Source: an uncultured Sutterellaceae bacterium
Lineage (GTDB): Bacteria > Pseudomonadota > Gammaproteobacteria > Burkholderiales > Burkholderiaceae_F
Length of the DNA: 40,758 nucleotides
Direction of reading: 5' to 3'
NCBI GenBank assembly: GCA_902797695.1
Contig: CADBTW010000077.1
Coordinates: forward strand, 1 to 40,758
Shown: piece by piece, positions 25,273-33,179 of the stretch
How positions within the stretch are numbered: position 1 is the first letter of the stretch
Layout: every line of letters starts with the position of its first letter
Position numbers and translations under genes: made by a program
The notes under the pieces: generated by a model
What the model saw: only the letters and a program-made list of their open reading frames with translations
The model's database searches: none
What the model was told of the DNA's origin: nothing

Positions 25273-25902
25273 TTACTTCGCGGGTTCCGGGATGAAGGCC
25301 TTTCCGCGGCTGCGGGCGAGGCCGGAGAAGAAGTCGATCAGCTCAGCGAGGTCCGCAGGGCAGGTGCCCGAGCCTTTGCCGTCTCCTGAAAGGATGTCCC
25401 CGTTCGCGTACTCGGCCCGGATCCGCCAGGTGACCCCGCTCGTGTCTTCCTTCTCTTCGTGCACTCCGCCAGTCAAGTAGATCCGGTGGTCGAGTATGAA
25501 GGCGGCAAGCCGCTGGAGGTCCTTATCCGTCCCGTCAGCGGAGAATTCCGCCTTTCTCCCGTCCCGAAGGAGCGCGGAGCACTCCGCGCGGCTTCCCTTT
25601 TCCGTCTTCAGCATCCGAAGCCTGTAGGTGCCCCTAGGACGCCGGTCCGTGAGTTCGCGGTTGATGAGGAGCGCCTTCCCCTCGGTGTTCCGCGCGCCGT
25701 AAACCGCGTTGTGGACGAAGTCCGCTTCGAAGGAGACGATGTCGCGGCTCGCGAGCGGCACCGCGTCCGGGTACTTCGAGCGCTCGTGGCTGTCGCGCTT
25801 GAAGTGTCCGGTGTGGCCCGGCTCCGCGCAGCCCGCGAGAGCCGCTGCGGCGAGAGCGGCGAGGAGGATCCTTCGCCTCGCGATCGAAATCATTTCCTTC
25901 AT
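25273..25902 (-). CDS. putative lipoprotein of unknown function
   Basis: Protein of 209 residues with a lipoprotein signal: two basic residues, a long Ala/Leu stretch and the lipobox LAGC (Cys25). The mature part is mostly beta-strand-like, with a conserved-looking core DIVSFEADFVHNAVYGARNTEGKALLINRELTDR (about 54-87) and a second half TGGVHEEKEDTSGVTWRIRAEYANGDILSGDG. The pattern of a substitution-tolerant strand repeat followed by NGDILSGDG recalls YhfL/DUF-type heme- or hydrophobic-ligand lipoproteins only vaguely, so no function is assigned. The frame extends upstream to 26130, but only the ATG at 25902 yields an export signal. The dipeptidase gene follows on the same strand. Confidence 0.75.
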   Translation of the reverse strand: MKEMISIARRRILLAALAAAALAGCAEPGHTGHFKRDSHERSKYPDAVPLASRDIVSFEADFVHNAVYGARNTEGKALLINRELTDRRPRGTYRLRMLKTEKGSRAECSALLRDGRKAEFSADGTDKDLQRLAAFILDHRIYLTGGVHEEKEDTSGVTWRIRAEYANGDILSGDGKGSGTCPADLAELIDFFSGLARSRGKAFIPEPAK

Positions 25903-26057
25903 GCTTTTCTGCCCATCCTTTTCCTGCCTGCCTCGTGCGGTTGCGGACGTTTCGAGCCGCGCACGAGGAACGATTTTAGGCACGAAAGCCCAGAAGGGCC
26001 GAGGCTTGAAGTCAGAGGAAAACCCGCTCTCTTCGGAAGGGAAAAGGCGGAAGAGGG

Positions 26058-27074
26058 TCAGTTCGCGCGGCGGCCTGCGCTGCGGAACGGCTCCGGGGCT
26101 CCGGCCCGGCGGGCGATCGCGTTCCTGCATCCGCCCGGGAAGTAGAAGAGCCCGGGGAGGAAGTAGACGAGGGAACGCGCGGCGGCCTCCACCTGGTCGT
26201 AGGGCCGGAGGAGGAGCCGGTAGCGGCCGGATTCCGCGAGGGCCCGCAGCGCCCCGAACCCGAGGAAGGGGCGGAAGTCCGAGGTTTCTGAGTCGAAGAG
26301 CTCCTTCACGTCCCTGAAGAACCGTGACCTGCGTAGCCGGATCCCGGCGTAGAGCGAAAGCTCGGCCTCGTTCCGGAGGCCTCGCGGGGGGTCGAGGACC
26401 GCGAGGTCCTCCTGCGTCAGGCGCCGGACAAGCGCCTCGTCCTCGTCCCAGGGGAGGAAGTGCCGGAGGCTCGTTCTATGGTCCGCTTCCCAGAGAAGCT
26501 CGGGGTGTGGGGTGGAGGGGATCCAGGAGGGCGGGAGCCGCGCCGCCTCGTGCGCGGCCCAGCGCGTGAGGTAGTCGCCGAGGAACCCGTCGCGCCGCCG
26601 TTTCTCCACTTTTCGCCTGAGTTCGGGTTCGCTTTCAGGCGGCACGAACTCCGAGGCCCCGGCCCAGGCCGCCTCGAGCGCCTCGGTTTCGGACGACCGG
26701 TTCGCCCACGCGAGCACTTCGCTATTCCATTTCCCGTCAAGCCCCACTCCGATCCCGCGGCCCGTCAGGTTCGCGGAGCCGAGGAACACGTCCTTGTCGA
26801 ACCGGTAGTACTTCGCGTGGAGGTTCGGGATGCCGCAGACACTCCCCCCGAGCGCCCAGATGTCGGAGAGCGCGTCGAGGTCCGAAAGGCCGGCCGCGAA
26901 GTCGTCGAGGTCGCAGCGCGTGACGAGCGTGAGGCTCTCGAACGGGAGCCCGGGCCGCAGGACCGCTTCGAGCGCCCGGCGCTTCACGTAGGGCGTGACG
27001 AGGACGATCGTGCGGGCTCTCGACGCCGCGCGCCTTAGCGGGATCACGAGCCCGCGGTTCCAGAGTGTCTTCAT
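26058..27074 (-). CDS. phospholipase D-like (HKD fold) protein
   Basis: Cytoplasmic protein of 338 residues. The N-terminal 110 residues form one PLD-type half: TIVLVTPYVKRRALE, the LTLVTRCDLDDF strand, and an HKD motif with His86, Lys88 and Asp93, followed by GSANLTGRG (99-107). Only one HKD motif is present, so activity would need a homodimer, as in Nuc-type nucleases and BfiI-like restriction enzymes. The C-terminal two thirds (about 125-338) are not recognised. The GSANLTGRG form is typical of PLD proteins acting on nucleic acids or linked to defence islands rather than lipids. Neighbours give no clear link: a CDF transporter lies upstream and a lipoprotein downstream. No obvious ribosome site is seen. 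Confidence 0.78.
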   Translation of the reverse strand: MKTLWNRGLVIPLRRAASRARTIVLVTPYVKRRALEAVLRPGLPFESLTLVTRCDLDDFAAGLSDLDALSDIWALGGSVCGIPNLHAKYYRFDKDVFLGSANLTGRGIGVGLDGKWNSEVLAWANRSSETEALEAAWAGASEFVPPESEPELRRKVEKRRRDGFLGDYLTRWAAHEAARLPPSWIPSTPHPELLWEADHRTSLRHFLPWDEDEALVRRLTQEDLAVLDPPRGLRNEAELSLYAGIRLRRSRFFRDVKELFDSETSDFRPFLGFGALRALAESGRYRLLLRPYDQVEAAARSLVYFLPGLFYFPGGCRNAIARRAGAPEPFRSAGRRAN

Positions 27075-27166
27075 CGCGTCGGGTGAGGGAAGGGAATTCC
27101 GGAAAAAGATGGATAAGGGGGGCCTGTGCGGCCGCAGGGACTTACTTTAGCGCGGGTGCCCTGAAG

Positions 27167-28294
27167 TCAGGACACGTCGGTGTCGATCCGGACGATCACG
27201 TGGTAGCCCGGGTACATTGACTCGACTTCATCGCGGATTTCCTTTTCGGCAAGATCCCGGTCGTGCCCGAACGCGACCACGACGTCGAAGCTCATCACGC
27301 GCTTTTCCCGGTCCGCCGAGAACCCGTGGACCTGAAGAGAATAGTCGTGCGCCATCACGCGCTCCGTCACCCGCCGGCGCATTTCGGCGAGCTCCCCGTC
27401 CCCGAGGTTCACGCTGTAGATGCTGATCCCGGTGAGGTGGACGCCGTGCTTCTCGAGGACCCTGAGGCCGAGCCGCCGCTCCATCGCGTCGATCTCGTTC
27501 GCGGAAAGCCGGTCGCTCACCTCGACATGGACCGACCCGTAGGTCTTTTCCGGCCCGTAGTTGTAGAGGTAGAGGTCGTAGGCCCCGTGGACGACCGGGT
27601 CCTCGCAGACGGTTCGCTTGATCTCTTCGGCGAGCGCCTTGTCGGTCCGGGCGCCGAGGATGTCGTTCAGGGTGTCCGCCATCATCTCGTACCCGGACCG
27701 GATGATGAAGAGGGCGATGAGTGCCCCGACCCAGGCCTCGAGCCCGATCCCGGTCGCGATGTAGAAGAGCGCGCAGGCGAGCACCGAGACCGAGATCACG
27801 GCGTCGAACCCGGCGTCCTGGCCCGAGGCGTAGAGCGCCTTGCTCCCGGACGTCTTCCCTTGAGCCTTGAAGTAGAGGGAGAGCGCGATCTTCACGAAGA
27901 TCGCGACCGTGATGATGACGAGCGACGTGACGGAGTAGTCGGCGGCCTCGGGGTTGAGGATCTTCTTCACCGATTCGACGAGCGATGTCGCCCCGGCGTA
28001 GAAGATGATCCCGGCGACCGAGAGCGCGGTGAGGTACTCGATCCTTCCGTGCCCGAGCGGGTGCTCCTTGTCGGGAGCGCGCCCCGCGAGCTTCGTTCCG
28101 ACAAGCGTGATCACGGAGGAGAGGGCGTCGCTCAGGTTGTTCACGGCGTCCAGAACCACGGCGATCGAGTTCGCGGCGAGCCCGACCGCGGCCTTGAACC
28201 CGGCGAGCGCGATGTTCACCAGCATTCCGACAACGCTCGTGCGGACGATGACCCGCTCGCGCTCCCGTTCCGCTTCCATTCCTTCAGGCTCCAT
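27167..28294 (-). CDS. cation diffusion facilitator with extended C-terminus
   Basis: Inner-membrane metal/proton antiporter of 375 residues exporting divalent cations (Zn, Fe, Mn or Co; not predictable). Six helices occupy about 15-205. Helix 2 has VVLDAVNNLSDALSS in place of the common HxxxD/DxxxD pair, and helix 5 has SGQDAGFDAVIS; the LGHGRIEYL loop is typical. The soluble part is about 170 residues, nearly twice the usual length, and looks like two ferredoxin-like CTD copies (about 215-295 and 300-375). ATG at 28294 is listed; the ATG at 28279 has GGAG nine bases upstream and may be the real start. It is transcribed alone. Confidence 0.9.
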   Translation of the reverse strand: MEPEGMEAERERERVIVRTSVVGMLVNIALAGFKAAVGLAANSIAVVLDAVNNLSDALSSVITLVGTKLAGRAPDKEHPLGHGRIEYLTALSVAGIIFYAGATSLVESVKKILNPEAADYSVTSLVIITVAIFVKIALSLYFKAQGKTSGSKALYASGQDAGFDAVISVSVLACALFYIATGIGLEAWVGALIALFIIRSGYEMMADTLNDILGARTDKALAEEIKRTVCEDPVVHGAYDLYLYNYGPEKTYGSVHVEVSDRLSANEIDAMERRLGLRVLEKHGVHLTGISIYSVNLGDGELAEMRRRVTERVMAHDYSLQVHGFSADREKRVMSFDVVVAFGHDRDLAEKEIRDEVESMYPGYHVIVRIDTDVS

Positions 28295-28395
28295 GCGTCA
28301 AAGAGAAAATTCCGCAGGATCGTAGCACTGCTGGGAGAGGCTGTTTTTCTGTATGTGATTGATTCCCATTTGTTTCATTGGGGAAAGGAAGAGAG

Positions 28396-28544
28396 TGTCT
28401 GAAGTTAACGTTGCAATTCTTGCTTCTTCTTCGTTTTGTGCAATGTTAAGCTGTGAAAATGCATTGATTTCAACAAGTTGCCGGGTGTGCGCAGACTTTG
28501 CCGAATTGCAAGGCGAAGAAGCGGATCGGGCACGCGGAGCATGA
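28396..28544 (+). CDS. possible small Cys-rich ORF in AT-rich gap
   Basis: A 48-residue frame starting at GTG 28396, eight or so bases after GGGGAAAGGAAGAG. It holds four Cys (CAMLSC and CRVC) and lies in an unusually A/T-rich stretch between the CDF and nicotinamidase-like genes. It is not recognised. It is too short and compositionally odd to be sure; the stretch may simply be the CDF promoter region. Confidence 0.2.
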
Positions 28545-28588
28545 GGCTCCGCTCTCCGCCCGAATTTCCGCTTCCTGAAGAAGGGCGG

Positions 28589-29128
28589 TCAGGCGCCCTG
28601 TCCGCCCTCGTCCACCTGGCACATCCTCATCGTGAGGAGCGCGGCCTCGTGGCTCCCGGGCGTCACGCCCGCGCAGCAAGAGGGGTCGACCGAAACGCGG
28701 ACTTCGGGAAACGCGGCCTTCAGGATAAGGGCGTTCGAGACTACGCAGATGTCCGTGCAGAGGCCGACGAGCTCAACCTCGAACGGTTCGCCAGCCGCCG
28801 CTTCCCGGATCCTCTCCGGGAGCTCGAGCGACCCGAAGGAGGGCTTCTCGATCCGTGTCGCCCCGATTTCGTCGAGCGCCGCGGCGACGTCGGGATTGAT
28901 CTCCCAGCCCGGCGTCCCCCGGACGCAGTGGACTACCGGAAGACGCCTTCCTTCCTGGGTTTCGAGGTAGTCCTCGGGATGGGTGTCAAGCGTCGCGAAT
29001 ACCGGTTCCCCTGCGTAGGACCGGATCTTCCGGACGACCGCGGGGACGATCGCGACCGCTTCCTTCGTTCCGAGCGAGCCGTCGATGAAGTCCTTCTGCA
29101 TGTCGACCACGACAAGAATCCTCTTCAT
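28589..29128 (-). CDS. nicotinamidase-like cysteine hydrolase (isochorismatase superfamily)
   Basis: Hydrolase of 179 residues. The catalytic triad of the superfamily is visible: Asp9 (VVDMQKDF), Lys95 (IEKPSFGS) and Cys128 (GLCTDICV). Metal ligands of nicotinamidases are partly present: Asp48 and His50 (DTH) and His67 (VVHC), whereas the second His of the usual site is not obvious in the PEDYLETQEGRR loop. Nicotinamide to nicotinate in NAD salvage is the likeliest reaction, but a related amide cannot be excluded. The ATG at 29128 follows AGGGAGAAGGGAAA. No other NAD-salvage gene is nearby. The orphan antitoxin gene lies about 200 bases upstream on the same strand. Confidence 0.83.
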   Translation of the reverse strand: MKRILVVVDMQKDFIDGSLGTKEAVAIVPAVVRKIRSYAGEPVFATLDTHPEDYLETQEGRRLPVVHCVRGTPGWEINPDVAAALDEIGATRIEKPSFGSLELPERIREAAAGEPFEVELVGLCTDICVVSNALILKAAFPEVRVSVDPSCCAGVTPGSHEAALLTMRMCQVDEGGQGA

Positions 29129-29324
29129 TTTCCCTTCTCCCTTGTTTTTTCAAAGGCTCCTTCGCTCCGGACGTTCCGGTGCAGGGCCTTCCTTTTTCCG
29201 ATGCCGATAGTCTGCCACCGGTGCGGAAGGACGCGCACAAGGCGGGAGTCCGGAGAGGCTGTGTCCCGGACGTCCGGGCCGTTCTTCACGGCGAGGGCCC
29301 CACTCCCGGTCCCGGTGTTGGATG

Positions 29325-29582
29325 TCACCAGGTTTCGCCGGGATCGTAAGCCCTGACTCGGGCGACATCCTCCTTTTCCGACTCCCTGACGCTTTCCACG
29401 AGGCCGGGAACCGAGGAAAGGCGAAGCGTTTCCTCGATGGACTTCCAGCGCCTTTCCGAGATCACGCCGACGTTCCTGTTGCTTCGCCGATTGGTTATTA
29501 CGATTGCATCATCTTTGTCGCTTGTGTCCGACATGAGCTGATGAAAGTGCCCGCGGGCCTGGGTGGCGCTGATCGTGTGCAT
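29325..29582 (-). CDS. Phd/YefM-family antitoxin, apparently orphan
   Basis: Protein of 85 residues with the YefM pattern: MHTISATQARGHFHQLM at the DNA-binding N-terminus, then DAIVITNRRSNRNVGVISERRWKSIEETLRLSSVPGLVESV, close to the YefM/Axe core. Members repress their own promoter and neutralise a RelE/YoeB-type mRNA-cutting toxin. AGGAGA lies nine bases before the ATG. The 200 bases downstream, where a yoeB-like toxin would be expected, hold no complete toxin frame. It could be a remnant, could act on a toxin elsewhere, or serve only as a regulator. Confidence 0.85.
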   Translation of the reverse strand: MHTISATQARGHFHQLMSDTSDKDDAIVITNRRSNRNVGVISERRWKSIEETLRLSSVPGLVESVRESEKEDVARVRAYDPGETW

Positions 29583-29702
29583 GGTTCGTTTCTCCTGAAG
29601 GGCAAAATAGCGTTACATGATTTTTCCCTTTCGCGGGGAGGGCTCTTCCCTGATGTGACAATCGGGCCGCTGCATTCCTTCCCCTCTCTGATTCGTGACA
29701 CG

Positions 29703-30356
29703 ATGAATTACCTCTGCCGCATCGCGCTTCTCCTAACCGGCATGTTCCTCGCGGCGTCCGGCATTTCGCTCATCACGGCGGTGAACCTCGGGACGACCCC
29801 GATCAGCACGGTACCGCTCGTCCTCTCGGTGCTTTCGGGGTTCACCTTCGGGGAGACGACCTTCGCCGTGAACTGCTTCTTCGTCTTCATGCAGTGGGTG
29901 CTGCTCCGTGAGCACTTCCACTGGCAGACGCTCCTCCAGATCCCGGCGGTCTTTGTCTTCAGCGCGTTCATCGACCTCACGATGAGGCTCTGGCTCCCGC
30001 TCGCCCCGGACTTCTACCTCGGGCGGCTCGGGATGAGCCTCTTCGGAAACGTGCTCCTCGCTTCCGGCATCGTCCTCCAGCTGCACTCCCGGACGATCGT
30101 GCAGCCGGGGGAGGGGGTCGTGCTCGCGGAATCGGTCTTCTTCCGGAAGAACTTCGGGACGATGAAGATCGTGAACGACTGGACGCTCGTCGCCATCGCC
30201 GCCGTGATCGGGCTTCTCTTCACGCGCTCAGTCGTCGGGATTCGCGAAGGCACCCTCATCTCGGCTTTCCTGATAGGCTTTTTTGTCAAGGTCCTCCTGA
30301 GGTTCTTCCCGATGAAGAAGACGAAGGGGAGAGAAACATCAGGAGCTGCGAGTTGA
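29703..30356 (+). CDS. YczE/YitT-like integral membrane protein, first of pair
   Basis: Inner-membrane protein of 217 residues with about five or six hydrophobic segments, of the poorly characterised YczE/DUF6198 group. Conserved features are LGTTPISTVPLVLS, FGETTFAVNCFFVFMQWVLL, LLQIPAVFVFSAFIDL and the end motif VVGIREGTLISAFL. The frame is open far upstream, but the ATG at 29703 precedes the first helix; its ribosome site is weak. Its last four bases overlap the start of the next, clearly paralogous gene, so the two are translationally coupled and may form a heteromer. Function of the family is not established; some members are linked to metabolite secretion. Confidence 0.85.
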   Translation: MNYLCRIALLLTGMFLAASGISLITAVNLGTTPISTVPLVLSVLSGFTFGETTFAVNCFFVFMQWVLLREHFHWQTLLQIPAVFVFSAFIDLTMRLWLPLAPDFYLGRLGMSLFGNVLLASGIVLQLHSRTIVQPGEGVVLAESVFFRKNFGTMKIVNDWTLVAIAAVIGLLFTRSVVGIREGTLISAFLIGFFVKVLLRFFPMKKTKGRETSGAAS

Positions 30357-30979
30357 AGAAGGGCATCGCTTTCAGGGTTTTTCTCTTTTGCCTCGGCATG
30401 TTCTCGTCCGCGATCGGGGTTTCGGTCATCACCCGGACCGATCTCGGGACGACCCCCGTCAGCTCGTTCCCGTATGTCGCCTCCCTCCTCACCGGGTTCT
30501 CGTTCGGCGAGGCGACCTTCGTCATCAACTGCTTCTTCGTCCTCATGCAGTGGGTGCTGCTGAGAAGGCGCTTCAGCCCCATGCGGCTTCTCCAGGTCCC
30601 GGCGATCTTCGCCTTCAGCGTCTTCCTCGACCTCGCGATGTGGCTCACGGCGGGGCTTGTCGCAGAAGGCTACGCGGCGCGGGTCCTCTCGATCGTTCCG
30701 GGCGCCGCGCTTGTCGGGATCGGCGTTTCCCTCCAGCTGCACTCGGACGTCACCCTCCTTCCGGGGGACGGGTTCGTGCAGGCGGTGTCCTCGGTGCTTG
30801 ATCGGCCGTTCGGCACCGTGAAGGTCGTGAACGACGTCTCGTTTGTCACGCTCGCCGCGATCCTTTCCTTCGTGTTCTCGGGCACTGTCGTTGGGGTGCG
30901 TGAGGGTACGCTCATTTCCGCGCTCCTCGTTGGGAACTTCGCGCGGCTCATCCTGCGGCGCTTCCCGCTGAAGGAATAG
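30353..30979 (+). CDS. YczE/YitT-like integral membrane protein, second of pair
   Basis: Paralog of the upstream gene, 208 residues, same topology and motifs: LGTTPVSSFPYVAS, FGEATFVINCFFVLMQWVLL, LLQVPAIFAFSVFLDL, LQLHSDVTLLPGDGF, FGTVKVVND and VVGVREGTLISALL. It starts at TTG 30353 with AGGAG seven bases before, inside the last codons of its partner (overlap of four bases). High similarity along the full length shows a tandem duplication. Co-translation at fixed ratio would suit two subunits of one membrane complex; this is inference. Confidence 0.86.
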   Translation: MKKGIAFRVFLFCLGMFSSAIGVSVITRTDLGTTPVSSFPYVASLLTGFSFGEATFVINCFFVLMQWVLLRRRFSPMRLLQVPAIFAFSVFLDLAMWLTAGLVAEGYAARVLSIVPGAALVGIGVSLQLHSDVTLLPGDGFVQAVSSVLDRPFGTVKVVNDVSFVTLAAILSFVFSGTVVGVREGTLISALLVGNFARLILRRFPLKE

Positions 30980-31191
30980 GCGGAGACGGAAGAGCCAGGC
31001 TCCGGGTTCCCCTTCTCTGCGCGGTGACCGCCCGCGTTCCCTGCTTCCTCGGGCGCTTTCCTTGCCTGCAGACAATGTGCTTAAGTACCTCCTCCAAATA
31101 AGATCCCCTCAACCCCAAAGGAAAAGAGCGGCCCGGGAATCCCCGAGGCCCCGGTGAATTGGAATCCTTTTGGAATCAAAGGAGAAAAGAC

Positions 31192-32976
31192 ATGAAGATC
31201 AGGACTGCCACCATCGCGTTCGCAGCGGCGCTCGCCGCCGCCGCGGTCCAGGCCGCGCCGAAGGACGGCGTGTACGAAACCCGAGTCCTCGGCCACAACG
31301 CCCCGTTCAACGTCCAGGTCACGATCGCCCGCGGGCAGATCACCGACATCAACGTGACGCATAACCTCGAGAGTCCGGGCGTCGGCAAGGTCGCGATCGA
31401 GAAGCTGACGCGCGACATCCTCGCCCGCCAGTCGACGAACGTCGACAGCGTGACGGGCGCGACCCTTTCTAGCTTCGCCCTGAAGGGCGCCGTGCGCGAG
31501 TGCCTCGCGAAGGCTGGAGCGAAGGACACCGAGTTCGCCGCGAAGACCGTACACAAGGTCGCGAAGGCCCCGATGAAGACGAAGAGCGAAGTCGTGATCA
31601 TCGGCGGCGGCGGCGCTGGCCTTGCCGCGGCGGTCTCCGCGCTTGAAGCCGGCTCCAACGTGACGATCGTCGAGAAGATGGGCTACCTCGGCGGCTCGAC
31701 CAACGTCTGCGGCGGCGCCTTCAACGCGTCCGGCACCAAGTTCCAGGAAGCGCTCGGGATCAAGGACGATCCGACGAACCACTTCAACAACACGATGAAG
31801 GGCGGGCACATGACGAACAACCCCGTCCTCGTCCACTACCTCGCCGACAACGCTAAGCCGACTCTCCAGTGGCTTGAGGAACTCGGCCTCAAGGTGAACC
31901 CGAAGGTCGGCGCCGCGACCGGCGCGCTCTTCCAGCGCTCCCACTATCCGGATCCCGCGGGCGGCCACACCTATGTCGCGGTCCTTGAGCACAAGGTGAT
32001 GCAGTATGGCCCGAAGCGCGTGAGGATCCTGCTTGAAACGAAGGCGACCGACCTCATCGTGAAGAACGGGCGCGTCGTCGGCGTGAAGGCGATCGGCCGC
32101 AACGGCCCGGTCGAGGCCTACGGGACGAAGGGCGTCATCATGTCGACCGGCGGCTTCGGCTCGAACGTGAAATTCCGCCAGAAGGTGAACACCGGGATCT
32201 GGAAGGAAGCAAAGCTTGACGACCGGATCGGCTGCTCCAACATCTCGGTCGCCGCGCAGGGCGATGGCCTCATGATGGCGAAGAAGGCGGGCGCCGAGCT
32301 GATCGGGCTCGCGGACATCCAGGTCCATCCGAACGGCACTCCGGGCACCGGGCTCATGCTTGACATCAAGACCAGCGGCCGCAACCGCCTCTTCATCAAC
32401 GAGAACGGCGACCGCTTCGTGAACGAAGGCGCGGCGCGCGACGTGCTCTCGAAGGCGGTCTTCGCTCAGCCCCACTCGACCTACTGGCTCGTCCAGAACT
32501 ACCTCCGGTATCCGGACGAGAACAAGATCGACCTCCTCTCCGGCCGCACGATGCACGACATGCTTGAGCAGGGCCGCGTGAAGAAGGCGAAGGACCTCGA
32601 GGAGCTCTCGAAGATGACCGGGATGCCGCTCGACCACCTGAAGGCCTCGATCGAGGAGTACAACAAGGCGGTCCGCAACAAGGGGACGCCTGACAAGTAC
32701 GGCTTCGTCGCGAACCACACCGACGACCGCGAGATGACGAAGGGCCCCTGGTACTTCGCGAAGAAGGTGCCGACGATCCACCACACGATGGGCGGCATCC
32801 GGATCGACGCGAACGCCCACGCGCTTAACGCGAAGGGCGAGTGGGTGAAGGGCCTCTACGCCGCGGGCGAGACGACTGGCGGCATCCACGGCGAGAACCG
32901 CCTCGGCGGGAACGCTGTCGCTGACGACATGGTCTTCGGCCGCACGGCGGGCCGCAACGCCGCGAACGGCCTTTAG
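31192..32976 (+). CDS. periplasmic FMN/FAD reductase of the fumarate/urocanate reductase family
   Basis: Secreted flavoenzyme of 594 residues, likely a terminal reductase for an alpha,beta-unsaturated carboxylate (such as fumarate, urocanate or acrylate-like acids) in anaerobic respiration. Signal peptide 1-22. An FMN-binding domain (about 25-105) carries DSVTGAT (85-91), the ApbE flavinylation motif with Thr91 as probable attachment site. The FAD_binding_2 domain starts with VVIIGGGGAGLAAA (134-147). The end motif GLYAAGETTGGIHGENRLGGNAVADDMVFG is diagnostic. No heme CxxCH motif is present, so electrons must enter through the FMN. The ATG follows AAAGGAG. The sensor kinase and regulator downstream are likely its control system. 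Exact substrate cannot be read from sequence. Confidence 0.92.
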   Translation: MKIRTATIAFAAALAAAAVQAAPKDGVYETRVLGHNAPFNVQVTIARGQITDINVTHNLESPGVGKVAIEKLTRDILARQSTNVDSVTGATLSSFALKGAVRECLAKAGAKDTEFAAKTVHKVAKAPMKTKSEVVIIGGGGAGLAAAVSALEAGSNVTIVEKMGYLGGSTNVCGGAFNASGTKFQEALGIKDDPTNHFNNTMKGGHMTNNPVLVHYLADNAKPTLQWLEELGLKVNPKVGAATGALFQRSHYPDPAGGHTYVAVLEHKVMQYGPKRVRILLETKATDLIVKNGRVVGVKAIGRNGPVEAYGTKGVIMSTGGFGSNVKFRQKVNTGIWKEAKLDDRIGCSNISVAAQGDGLMMAKKAGAELIGLADIQVHPNGTPGTGLMLDIKTSGRNRLFINENGDRFVNEGAARDVLSKAVFAQPHSTYWLVQNYLRYPDENKIDLLSGRTMHDMLEQGRVKKAKDLEELSKMTGMPLDHLKASIEEYNKAVRNKGTPDKYGFVANHTDDREMTKGPWYFAKKVPTIHHTMGGIRIDANAHALNAKGEWVKGLYAAGETTGGIHGENRLGGNAVADDMVFGRTAGRNAANGL

Positions 32977-32987
32977 TCCTTCAAAAA

Positions 32988-33132
32988 GGGAAGAAGACCG
33001 GGAAGCTCTCTCTCCTCTTCCGGCTTCTTCCCGAGGTCCGCGGTCCTGTCCGCGCGGGCCCCGACTTAAACTCCCCCATGGGAAACCTCTCCGCAGCCCC
33101 TGCGGGCCGGAGGAAGCCCGTGGGGGTCTTTT
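32988..33132 (+). terminator. two hairpins ending the reductase transcript
   Basis: First hairpin: GGGAAGAAG-A-CCGG.. pairs with ..CCGG-CTTCTTCCC (32988-33032) but lacks a T-tract. Second: CCCCCATGGG (33073-33082) with CCCGTGGGGG (33117-33126), an inner CCGCAG/CTGCGG helix and TCTTTT after it, which looks like the functional terminator. Some read-through into the kinase gene is possible. Confidence 0.6.
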
Positions 33133-33179
33133 CGCATTCCGAGCGGACTTCTCCTTTTCCCTCGTGAGGCCAAGAACTG

